From Omnitrophica bacterium GWA2_52_8 (GTDB lineage: Bacteria; Omnitrophota; Omnitrophia; Omnitrophales; Aquincolibacteriaceae), in contig MHFC01000081.1 of the NCBI GenBank assembly GCA_001804025.1, positions 1-8,292 of the forward strand: a stretch of DNA of 8,292 nucleotides, given 5' to 3'. Position 1 is the stretch's first letter, and each line of letters starts with the position of its first letter. Positions 1-6,108 of this stretch are shown here, piece by piece. The notes below the pieces were generated by a model that was not told the DNA's origin, ran no database searches, and worked only from the letters and a program-made list of their open reading frames with translations. The position numbers and the translations under genes were made by a program.

Positions 1-5
1 CCACC

Positions 6-32
6 CCGACCGCTAAAAATTTTAACCATCAA
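6..32. repeat. Left copy of imperfect direct repeat flanking the IS110 unit
   Basis: CCGACCG (6-12), AAAAA (15-19) and AACCATCAA (24-32) recur in the same order as CCGACCG (1554-1560), AAAAA (1561-1565), CAAC (1566-1569) and CATCAA (1572-1577). The blocks are separated by 14 bases in the left copy and 11 in the right. The likeness does not clearly extend further on either side. Confidence 0.5.
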
Positions 33-76
33 CCCAAAAACATTTTTCAGTAGACCCTATGTAAAAGTAAGTCAAG

Positions 77-118
77 AAAAAAGGGTTCCCTTTGGCGCTC
101 TTTAAAATTTAAAAGCGC
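77..118 (-). terminator. Possible Rho-independent terminator, minus-strand transcription
   Basis: Read on the minus strand, an AT-rich hairpin closed by GCGCT/AGCGC (arms 114-118 and 95-99, with TTTAAA pairing inside) is followed at once by AAAGGG-AA-CCCTTT (80-93) and then more T's, giving a run of six T's (77-82). Two stacked hairpins leading into a T-run is terminator-like. The loop of the second hairpin is tight and part of the T-run lies in the stem. It would end transcription coming from the transposase side. Confidence 0.4.
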
Positions 119-440
119 TTCCTGGCTTGCGGTCTCCTACCCGATCAAGTCCCGAAAACTTCATGATATCCTCTGTTTTAAAATCACTCTTCTCAAGGGC
201 CTCTTCTTTATCAGCAGTCTTCCTACGCGTCTATCTGAGCTCTCTTCTGAAAGGACCTTTCTCTTTCAGAGGGCTACGATAAATTCCAGGGAAAAATCAG
301 CAGAGGGTTAACCGACACATTGCAGCCTCAACCTTTTTTAAAGGCGGACTGATCATTCCCGTTGAACTCTCTCTGCTCCTTGCAAGTCCCTTTTGATTTT
401 CAGAGAATACTCTGTAGTTTTCAGGGCCTTTCAAGGCTGC

Positions 441-1437
441 CTATTTTTGAAACACTTTACTCATCTTTTTGGGATCAAAAGCCTTCCCGCTCTTCATCAC
501 TCCCCAGGCAATCACAGCAATTTTTCTTGCCACGGCATGCCGAGCTTCATGCTCTGCAGCCTGTTTTTCTTTTAAAAGAAATTCGTGGTAATCTTTAAAA
601 CAATTCCTGGACTCACCACGGAGCACACTCAAAGCAGCTGTTTTAAACACACTCTTTAAGGTCCGGCAATACCGGGGCCCTTTCCATCCGTAACTCTTTC
701 CTCCACTCAATTTCTCGTGCCTGACCAACCCGCAGTAACTCAGCCATTTTCCCTTATCGCTAAACCTCCGGCCGTCCACTACCCGTGCCGCAATCTGAAC
801 AGCTCCAATGACGCCAATCCCGAAGATCCCATCCAGGTTTCGAATCATCAAATGCTTTTTTTTCTGACGTTCCATCTCTCGCTCATAGCGTTGCTTCTCG
901 GATTCATAGGCCTCGATACCCTGATCCACTCCTTCAAGCACAAAATTCTCGATTTTATGGCTCAACTTCTTTTCTGTCTTCTCCTTGCCCTGAGCACGAA
1001 ACAACGACGAGCGTTGATTCTTGAGTCTCACTCCCGCTTTCACCACGTCTTCATACCCGCTCACTAATTTCCTTAAATTAATGTATTCTTCGGCGCTATG
1101 AAACACCGGTTTCAAAAGATTGCCTCTCAACAGCTGCACTAATTTGAGCGCATCCAGTTTATCCGTCTTTGCACCTTCACTTAAAAGATGATTCCGGTAC
1201 GGATCACAAATTAAAATCTCGTCCGCGTAATCCTTCAGCTCGACATACAGCCACTGCGAGGTAGTTGTCTCCTCAAAGGTCAGTATTTTTCGGCCTCGTA
1301 AAACGGCTCAAATAAAGCTGTAACTCTTTGAGACTCGATGCTACATTAATCACCTTAGCCTGGATGTTTTCTTTGGTCATTCGTGCGATTGCCATATTAC
1401 TTTGCGCCCAGTCTAGTCCAATGTAATGATCAAACAT
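441..1437 (-). pseudogene. IS110-family DEDD transposase (bridge recombinase type), frameshifted
   Basis: Enzymes of this family pair a RuvC-like DEDD domain with a C-terminal Tnp20 domain carrying a nucleophilic serine, and are guided by a bridge RNA. The start is ATG at 1437, with AAGGAG 8 bases upstream. The first frame gives 54 residues (MFDHYIGLDWAQ...), ending at TGA 1275-1273. The rest reads in the +1 frame down to 441. Removing one A from the run of five (T's at 1286-1290) joins the two as ...RFTRPKILTFEETTT... and restores a 331-residue protein, a normal family length. In the repaired numbering, D9, E55 or E56, D92 and D95 (KTDKLDALK) fit the DEDD tetrad. A lysine/glutamate-rich, probably coiled-coil stretch covers about residues 150-195. 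FGIGVIGAVQ and the KLSGG serine (about S244) mark the Tnp20 domain. The break is either a real inactivating mutation or a homopolymer sequencing error; programmed +1 shifting seems less likely. The only substantial intact part is the 232-residue GTG-started frame 1139-441. Confidence 0.85.
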
Positions 1438-1440
1438 TTT

Positions 1441-1540
1441 GTGGTCTCCTTTTTATCTGGCAGGTGTTTTTTAATACCAGGATAATAGCCGAGTACTCAC
1501 GTACTCAGTGCTCAATCAAGGTAAACCTTGGGGAGACCAC
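1441..1540 (-). ncRNA. Candidate IS110 bridge RNA (structured transposase leader)
   Basis: On the minus strand, a 9-bp perfect closing stem (1532-1540 with 1441-1449) encloses three local hairpins. They are CAAGG-UUUA-CCUUG (1517-1530), GAGUAC-GUGA-GUACUC with a GNRA-type tetraloop (1491-1506), and CUGG/CCAG with a 16-base loop (1457-1480). IS110-group elements of the IS621 kind are known to encode their bridge RNA in the non-coding region just upstream of the recombinase start, which is exactly this place. A sigma-70-like promoter places the transcript's 5' end at about 1541, the foot of the closing stem. At about 100 bases it is shorter than the 177-base IS621 RNA, so the mature RNA may run into the reading frame or the fold may differ. 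I have not matched loop sequences to target or donor DNA, so the bridge function is inferred. Confidence 0.5.
1446..1451 (-). promoter_or_regulatory. Shine-Dalgarno of the IS110 transposase, inside an RNA stem
   Basis: AAGGAG on the minus strand lies 8 bases before the ATG at 1437 and fixes that start. Its GGAG is part of GGAGACCAC (1441-1449), which pairs perfectly with GTGGTCTCC (1532-1540) at the start of the proposed leader RNA. The ribosome binding site would therefore be masked when the leader folds. Confidence 0.65.
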
Positions 1541-1547
1541 TTTTTTC

Positions 1548-1577
1548 ATTTTACCGACCGAAAAACAACGGCATCAA
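1548..1577 (-). promoter_or_regulatory. Sigma-70-like promoter for the leader RNA and transposase
   Basis: On the minus strand, TTGATG (1577-1572) is followed by an 18-base spacer and TAAAAT (1553-1548). The -35 matches consensus at four of six positions and the -10 at five of six. The expected start, about seven bases on, is near 1541, directly before the 5' arm of the structured RNA. Confidence 0.5.
1554..1577. repeat. Right copy of imperfect direct repeat flanking the IS110 unit
   Basis: This is the partner of the copy at 6-32. It overlaps the spacer and -35 box of the proposed transposase promoter: CATCAA at 1572-1577 reads TTGATG on the minus strand. The left copy also carries TTGATG on the minus strand. 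This recalls the known IS110 arrangement in which a promoter is rebuilt when the two ends join in the circular form. That reading is an inference. Confidence 0.5.
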
Positions 1578-1607
1578 GATGGTAGGCACCCGATCTCCAA
1601 AACCCGC

Positions 1608-1636
1608 TTGCGTCTTGGAATTATTGAGATTATGAT
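1608..1636 (+). promoter_or_regulatory. Weak candidate promoter for the TIGR04073-like gene
   Basis: TTGCGT (1608-1613), a 17-base spacer and TATGAT (1631-1636) look promoter-like. The predicted transcription start would fall only a base or two before the ATG at 1645, implying a leaderless message. That agrees with the absence of a Shine-Dalgarno there. It may be chance. Confidence 0.25.
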
Positions 1637-1644
1637 GATGGCCT

Positions 1645-2037
1645 ATGATGCTTAAATGGCAAGGCTTTGTTTGTTTCTTGATTTTTCTCGGAATGACTTT
1701 CGCGGGATCCTTAAAAGCAGCGGCTGCTGTTTTGGAAGCGGGAGCCCCGGCAAAGATTGCTTCCGAGGACACTTCGGCGCGTAAGCTCCAGCGAGGTTTT
1801 TTAAATGCGGCGCTTTCTCCGATCGAAATCTCGTCGGCGCTCCAGGAACAAATAAAAAAAGACCGGTTTCCGCCCAGCTGGTTCTATGCTGTTGGTAAAG
1901 GGGCGTTTGCAATGACCGGCCGGGCCTTGATCGGCGTTTATGAAATCCTAACGTTTCCGATTGCGCAAAAACCGCTTGTGACGCCCGAATTTGCCTGGGA
2001 ACTTTTACCTTCAGAATCCGAACCTCAATCCCAATAA
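1645..2037 (+). CDS. Exosortase system-associated protein, TIGR04073-like, secreted
   Basis: This 130-residue protein starts with an N-terminal signal peptide: K4, a hydrophobic core at about residues 8-21, and a likely cleavage near the AAAA at 25-28. The mature part has the pattern I associate with TIGR04073: a KLQRGFLNAALSPIEI segment (about 48-63), then VGKGAFAMTGRALIGVYEILTFPI (written here by its ends, about 83-106), then a PEF motif near 114. The family is small, exported, of unknown biochemical function, and occurs in genomes with exosortase/PEP-CTERM sorting. No exosortase or PEP-CTERM protein is in view, so the link rests on family resemblance. An in-frame TGA at 1636-1638 rules out a longer start; ATG 1645 or 1648 is used, without a clear Shine-Dalgarno. 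It lies just outside the IS110 element and converges on lpxB with a 17-bp gap. Confidence 0.7.
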   Translation: MMLKWQGFVCFLIFLGMTFAGSLKAAAAVLEAGAPAKIASEDTSARKLQRGFLNAALSPIEISSALQEQIKKDRFPPSWFYAVGKGAFAMTGRALIGVYEILTFPIAQKPLVTPEFAWELLPSESEPQSQ

Positions 2038-2054
2038 TCTGTAATCTGCTATCT

Positions 2055-3209
2055 TCATGCCGCTGTCGGACAAAGCGCTATTTCTTTTAAAATCGCATCG
2101 GCCGCACGTTTGCCGGCGCCTTGGTTTCCCAGCAATTTCTTGATTTCCGCAAACTGAGTTTTCATCGCTTCATAACGGGCCGGGTCATTCAGCAGCCGCA
2201 TGGCCTCACCGGCGATAAGTGCCGGCTTCATGCCGCCTTGTATGAATTCAGGGACAACGCTTTTTTTTGCGAGAAGATTGACCAGGCCAAGATATGATAC
2301 GCGGATCAGCCTGCGGCCGATCACGTAGGTTGTCCAGCTGGCTTTGTAGAGAAGAAAAAAAGGAGTGCTGAGAATCGCGGCTTCGAGGGTTGTGGTGCCG
2401 GATGCGATCAGCGCGAAATCAAACGCGGCAAGATGATCATGAAAGCGGGTCTCGGTCAAAACGGGATTTAATGTCGGATAACGGGCAAATATTTCCTGAT
2501 AAACCTCACGGGCAACATTGGATGACCGTGTTACGAAAAACTTAAAGCAGCCGCCCTTTTTTAAAAGCTCCAGGGCGGTTTCCATCATTGCCGGAAGGAT
2601 GCGGCAAACTTCGGATTCGCGTGATCCGGGCAAAAGCCCGATAGCTTTTGTCTCTGCGTCTATTTTCCATTCCCGGCGCATGCCTTCGCGCGGAACGGAT
2701 ACGCTGATTTCATCCAAAAGGGGATGGCCGACGAATTCGCAGGGAATGCCTGCGCTTTGATAAACGCCGACTTCGAAGGGCAAGATGACAAGCATTTTAT
2801 GCACGGTGTTTTTAATGGTTTTGATCCGGCGGCCGCCCCACGCCCAGATTTGGGGAGAAATATAGTAAACGACCCGGTACCGTTTTTTTAGTTTTTTTGC
2901 GAAGCGGAGGTTGAATCCCGGGGAGTCAATAAGAATGACGGTGTCCGGCGCAAAGGCTTTGAGCCGCGCCAGGGCACGGTAAAAAACTTCGCGGTAGCGG
3001 AAATATTGGCGCAGGACATCGCCCAGGCCCAATGCTGAAAAGCGCGTCATGTCTTCAAGAAGCGTCACTCCTGCATTTTGCATCTTGGGTCCGCCGAGGC
3101 CAAAAAATTCGATTTCAGGGCTGGTTTGTTTCAGCGCTTCTACAAGGTGGGCTCCGTGAGTGTCGCCGGAGGGTTCGCAGGCAATGATGAAAATTTTCGG
3201 AGGCGGCAT
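2055..3209 (-). CDS. lpxB: Lipid-A-disaccharide synthase LpxB (GT19)
   Basis: LpxB joins UDP-2,3-diacylglucosamine to lipid X (2,3-diacylglucosamine-1-phosphate), giving the lipid A disaccharide with release of UDP, at the inner face of the inner membrane. At 384 residues it is a normal length. It shows CEPSGDTHGAHL (11-22), GGPKMQNAG (39-47), LIDSPGFNL (93-101), ISPQIWAWGGRR (117-128), GHPLLDEI (161-168), LLPGSRESEV (192-201), ASGTTTLEAA (269-278) and a VNLLA segment (310-314). E12, D95, R197 and N311 line up with the residues reported as important in E. coli LpxB (E15, D98, R201, N316). The ATG lies 5 bases after the TGA of the upstream oxidoreductase gene, so the two are surely cotranscribed. 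lpxA, lpxC, lpxD and lpxK are not in the window. Confidence 0.97.
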   Translation of the reverse strand: MPPPKIFIIACEPSGDTHGAHLVEALKQTSPEIEFFGLGGPKMQNAGVTLLEDMTRFSALGLGDVLRQYFRYREVFYRALARLKAFAPDTVILIDSPGFNLRFAKKLKKRYRVVYYISPQIWAWGGRRIKTIKNTVHKMLVILPFEVGVYQSAGIPCEFVGHPLLDEISVSVPREGMRREWKIDAETKAIGLLPGSRESEVCRILPAMMETALELLKKGGCFKFFVTRSSNVAREVYQEIFARYPTLNPVLTETRFHDHLAAFDFALIASGTTTLEAAILSTPFFLLYKASWTTYVIGRRLIRVSYLGLVNLLAKKSVVPEFIQGGMKPALIAGEAMRLLNDPARYEAMKTQFAEIKKLLGNQGAGKRAADAILKEIALCPTAA

Positions 3210-3214
3210 AAGCT

Positions 3215-4159
3215 TCAGGAAGCCGCTAAGCTCGGTTCTTTTTGATTCTTCTGGATTGTCTCAACGATTTCCAGGGCAAAGCGCAGGGCATCTCGTGCGG
3301 CAACGTCAGGTTTGCCGAGATTGGCTCCGGACTGGAGACGATTCAGAAAAAACTGAATTTCTTCCTTGAGCGGCTCGGACTGCTGGATGTCCACTTTTTC
3401 CTGGGTGATGCGGAACGCCTGCTTGCGGAAAATTTTCGCAGTTTGTTCGGCATAGTCGAGGGAAATGTAGGCGTCTTCCTGAAAAATCCTGATCTTCCGC
3501 TGCTTTTCCGGGGTTAATCGCGATGCCGTAAGGTCCGCCACCGCTCCATTTTTAAATTTGATCCGGACATTGGCGATATCTTCAAAAGGTGTCAGCACAT
3601 TGATGCCGACCGCATCAAAGCTGACGATTTCCGATTTGACAAGTCCCATGACGATGTCGATGTCATGGATCATCATATCCAGCACGACGCCGCAATCATT
3701 CACCCGTCCCGTAAACGGTCCCAGGCGGTGGATTTCAAAAAAACGGATATTTTTTGCGATTTCTTCGATGCGTTTAAATCCGGGGTTGTGTCTTTCGATG
3801 TGTCCGACCTGGAGGCCCAAATTTTTAGAGACGGCGATTTCCAGAAGTTCGTCTGCATGATCCAGTCTAAGGGTTATCGGTTTTTCAATCAGGGTGTGAA
3901 CACCCGCCGAGAGGAAAGATTTTGCGACTTCATAATGACTTGAGGTCGGGGTTGAAATGCTGACAGCATCAACATGTCCGATCATGTCCTTATAACGGTT
4001 GAAAAACCGGCATCCCAAAGCGTCCGCTTTTTCTTTCTTGCTTGAGTCCGTATCGCAAATTCCGACCAGTTCAGCCTGGGGCAGTTCCCGGTAGATGCGT
4101 GCATGCTCTTTACCGAGATGACCGATACCGACGACGCCGACCCGGATGGGTGATTTCAT
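3215..4159 (-). CDS. Gfo/Idh/MocA-family oxidoreductase, probably sugar-nucleotide active
   Basis: This is a 314-residue NAD(P)-dependent dehydrogenase. The N-terminal Rossmann fold has GIGHLG (11-16) and an acidic D36 after the second strand (ICDTD). STPTSSHYEVA (69-79), the IEKPIT motif (91-96, with K93) and the DMMIHDID segment (161-168) with H165 and D168 are family hallmarks that usually bind substrate and assist hydride transfer. Family members oxidise or reduce sugar and sugar-nucleotide hydroxyls; the exact substrate cannot be read from motifs. Being the first gene of a two-gene operon with lpxB points to lipid A or its sugar precursor. A known parallel is GnnA, a Gfo/Idh enzyme encoded between lpxA and lpxB in Acidithiobacillus ferrooxidans. 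With the aminotransferase GnnB it makes UDP-GlcNAc3N for amide-linked lipid A. No gnnB is visible here, so that role is only a hypothesis. The start is well supported by AAAGGAG five bases upstream. Confidence 0.9.
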   Translation of the reverse strand: MKSPIRVGVVGIGHLGKEHARIYRELPQAELVGICDTDSSKKEKADALGCRFFNRYKDMIGHVDAVSISTPTSSHYEVAKSFLSAGVHTLIEKPITLRLDHADELLEIAVSKNLGLQVGHIERHNPGFKRIEEIAKNIRFFEIHRLGPFTGRVNDCGVVLDMMIHDIDIVMGLVKSEIVSFDAVGINVLTPFEDIANVRIKFKNGAVADLTASRLTPEKQRKIRIFQEDAYISLDYAEQTAKIFRKQAFRITQEKVDIQQSEPLKEEIQFFLNRLQSGANLGKPDVAARDALRFALEIVETIQKNQKEPSLAAS

Positions 4160-4164
4160 TGTAA

Positions 4165-4171
4165 CTCCTTT
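4165..4171 (-). promoter_or_regulatory. Strong Shine-Dalgarno of the oxidoreductase-lpxB operon
   Basis: AAAGGAG on the minus strand lies five bases before the ATG at 4159 and settles the start of the first gene in the operon. Confidence 0.85.
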
Positions 4172-4206
4172 AGTATCAAAAACTTATGAAGTAAAACCAG
4201 TGCTGA

Positions 4207-4236
4207 ATGCTAGCAAATAACCTTGTGAGGTGTCAA
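4207..4236 (-). promoter_or_regulatory. Sigma-70-type promoter of the oxidoreductase-lpxB operon
   Basis: On the minus strand, a perfect TTGACA (4236-4231) is followed by an 18-base spacer and TAGCAT (4212-4207). The expected start near 4200 gives a leader of about 40 bases before the ATG at 4159. It lies in the 165-bp region between this operon and the divergent msbA-like gene. Confidence 0.6.
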
Positions 4237-4324
4237 TGGATATGTTACAGTACGGCTCCTCCTTGGGAAGGAAATCCCATATTTATAGCTGGAACCCCTT
4301 TCTATTAAATGACATAGAGGTTTT

Positions 4325-6106
4325 ATGCCGGAAAAAGTTCAAAAAGGCTCGAAAATCTATCGCCGTTTGCTGGCCTATATCAGACCTTACATGAGCCGGA
4401 TTGTCCTGGCGGCTCTGTGTATGTTGGGCTATGCCGCGACGCTTGCGATGGCTTCGGCGCTGCCTTATTTGACAATCAGCGGTTTTTCGAACAAAAAAGA
4501 GGTGGTGTTCAGCAGCCAGCAGATTCCACACCTTCCGTTCACCTTCGATTTCCGTTTTCCCGTGTTTTGGATCCCTATCTTTATCTTCGGAGTGATTTTA
4601 TTCCGCAGTTTTTTTGATTATATTTCCCGTTATGCCATGGCGAGCGTCGGGATCCGTGCCGTCAAAAAAATCAGGGAGGACCTTTATGCTCATCTAGTTT
4701 ATTTGTCGAATGATTTTTATTCCCGCGGAAGAACGGGCGACTTTTTGAGCCGGATCACGAATGATGTCACCAGCATCCAAGGCGCCGTGACGGACGTGCT
4801 GACGGATCTGGTCAAGCAGCCGCTGACGATTTTGTGCCTGATCCCTTCTGTTTTTATCTGGGGCGGCCCCGGGGGTATTTTTGCGCTGATGGTGTTTCCC
4901 ATCGTGGCCATTCCGATCGCCCTTCTGGGCAGAATGCTGCGAAAAATCACGCGCAAAATGCAAGAACGTTCTGCGGACATCACGGCCTTTATTGCGGAAA
5001 CACTGATGGGGATTCATATCGTAAAAGCTTTTAACCGCGAAGAAAGTGTTATCCAAAAATTCAATCAAATCAATAAAAGCGTATTTGATTTCTTTAAAAG
5101 ATCGATCAAAGTGACCATTATTCAAAGACCGCTGATTGATGTTATGGCCGCCGGAGGAGCCGCGCTGGCGATCTGGTTTACCATGGAGTCCTTTACGGCT
5201 GAAAGATTTTCGTCGTTTGTGATGTCTCTTTTTTTGCTGTATGAACCGCTTAAAAAATTGAGCAAGGTGAACAGCACGATCCAGCAATCAATCGCCGCCG
5301 GAGCGCGAATTTTTGAAATTCTCGATGAGGTCCCGTCCGTTCATGAGTCCGGTACGGCCTTTGAATTTCAGGAAAAAGTTAACTCCGTTGTGTTTGAAAA
5401 AGTGGGGTTTGCCTACGAACGCGCGATCACGGTCCTTGACGACATCAGCCTGGATGTGAACGCAGGCGAAGTGGTCGCGATTGTGGGCTCAAGCGGCGCC
5501 GGGAAAACAACGCTTGTAAATTTATTGCTGCGTTTTTATGATCCGACCGCAGGGGGCGTAAAAATCAATGGGTATGACATCCGGGCGATGACCCTGAAAT
5601 CGCTCCGGGGCCTCATCGGAATCGTTTCACAAGAGACGGTGTTGTTTAACGGGACGGTCCGTGAAAATATTGCTTACGGGGACCCGGCTGCCGATCTTGA
5701 GCGGGTGATTGCGGCGGCCGAAGCCGCCCATGCGCAGCATTTTATCCGTGACTTGCCCAGAGGTTATGATTCGCCGCTGGGGGAACGAGGCCTGAAGTTG
5801 TCAGGCGGACAGAGGCAGAGGATTGCCATCGCGCGGGCCCTTTTAAAAGATCCCCCGATTTTGGTTTTAGACGAGGCAACGTCTCATTTGGACACCGAAA
5901 GCGAGCGTGAAGTTCAGAAGGCGCTTGAGAATTTGATGAAAGGCCGGACGGTTTTTGTGATTGCGCACCGTTTATCAACGGTCCAACGCGCGGACCGGAT
6001 TATTGTTTTGGATCACGGGAAAATTATTCAGCAGGGGACCAACGAATCGCTTCTTCAGCAGGGCGGCACTTACAAGAAATTATACGATCTGCAGTTCAAT
6101 ATTTGA
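4325..6106 (+). CDS. msbA: MsbA-like lipid A flippase, ABC exporter (fused permease-ATPase)
   Basis: This 593-residue half-transporter should work as a homodimer, flipping lipid A-core across the inner membrane using ATP. The N-terminal part is the six-helix exporter membrane domain, with hydrophobic spans near residues 24-50, 80-98, 160-180, 184-203, 270-287 and 296-306. The C-terminal part is the nucleotide-binding domain: Y364 (A-loop), Walker A GSSGAGKTT (388-396), Q436 (Q-loop), signature LSGGQ (492-496), Walker B ILVLDE (512-517), D-loop SHLD (520-523) and H548 (H-loop). All catalytic residues are present. The ATG follows ATAGAGG by four bases. Drug exporters of the same fold look alike, so the lipid A assignment leans on the adjacent divergent lpxB operon. 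The gene ends with TGA 2 bp from the stop of the convergent gene at 6109, leaving no room for a separate terminator. Confidence 0.88.
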   Translation: MPEKVQKGSKIYRRLLAYIRPYMSRIVLAALCMLGYAATLAMASALPYLTISGFSNKKEVVFSSQQIPHLPFTFDFRFPVFWIPIFIFGVILFRSFFDYISRYAMASVGIRAVKKIREDLYAHLVYLSNDFYSRGRTGDFLSRITNDVTSIQGAVTDVLTDLVKQPLTILCLIPSVFIWGGPGGIFALMVFPIVAIPIALLGRMLRKITRKMQERSADITAFIAETLMGIHIVKAFNREESVIQKFNQINKSVFDFFKRSIKVTIIQRPLIDVMAAGGAALAIWFTMESFTAERFSSFVMSLFLLYEPLKKLSKVNSTIQQSIAAGARIFEILDEVPSVHESGTAFEFQEKVNSVVFEKVGFAYERAITVLDDISLDVNAGEVVAIVGSSGAGKTTLVNLLLRFYDPTAGGVKINGYDIRAMTLKSLRGLIGIVSQETVLFNGTVRENIAYGDPAADLERVIAAAEAAHAQHFIRDLPRGYDSPLGERGLKLSGGQRQRIAIARALLKDPPILVLDEATSHLDTESEREVQKALENLMKGRTVFVIAHRLSTVQRADRIIVLDHGKIIQQGTNESLLQQGGTYKKLYDLQFNI

Positions 6107-6108
6107 CG

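Larger units (their letters stand above)
1..440. other. Non-coding stretch downstream of the IS110 transposase
   Basis: I see no convincing gene here. Visible structures are a TCTGAAAG/CTTTCAGA hairpin (246-253 with 263-270), a CAGAG-aata-CTCTG hairpin (401-414), a GCCTT-tc-AAGGC hairpin (426-437) just after the transposase stop, and a terminator-like structure at 77-118. A short minus-strand reading frame of about 41 codons runs from roughly 224 to 102, with a plausible-looking C-terminal end (KFSGLDRVGDRKPGSAFKF). It has no clear start and no recognisable family, so it may be debris of an older gene or chance. Some IS110 relatives (the IS1111 group) keep their guide RNA in this 3' position, so the hairpins nearest the transposase are worth bearing in mind. 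Confidence 0.5.
6..1577 (-). mobile_element. IS110-family insertion sequence, approximate limits
   Basis: An IS110-type transposase on the minus strand sits between long non-coding flanks. The two sides share an imperfect direct repeat: CCGACCG, then AAAAA, then CATCAA, in the same order at 6-32 and at 1554-1577. The distance between the copies, about 1.55 kb, suits an IS110 element. IS110 elements normally lack terminal inverted repeats and make no, or only very short, target duplications, so the ends cannot be read off directly. The limits given are the outer edges of the repeat; the true ends may lie inside it or, on the left, beyond the window. The structured RNA and promoter just upstream of the transposase belong to the element's left end. 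The transposase is frameshifted, so this copy may be inactive. Confidence 0.55.

Noticed and set aside
131..138. GGTCTCCT at 131-138 matches part of the closing-stem arm at 1443-1450.
   Set aside because: It is an eight-base match with unrelated surroundings and may well be chance.
102..443. The frame of the transposase continues past its TAG through 46 more codons, then two further stops, to TAA at 102.
   Set aside because: Four stops in 114 codons is about what chance gives, and the protein already ends at a normal IS110 length. I see no evidence of stop-codon readthrough.
717..1067. A 116-codon plus-strand frame antisense to the transposase.
   Set aside because: It lies wholly opposite a clear IS110 transposase frame, and its sequence looks like the mirror of that gene.
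1494..1516. Three loose 8-base tandem repeats (TACTCACG, TACTCAGT, GCTCAATC).
   Set aside because: They are too short and diverged for a repeat array or CRISPR; the same bases are better explained by the tetraloop hairpin at 1491-1506.
4260..4272. A TCCTT-ggg-AAGGA hairpin between the divergent oxidoreductase and msbA-like genes.
   Set aside because: The stem is only five base pairs and there is no T-run; it could be an operator, but nothing else supports that.
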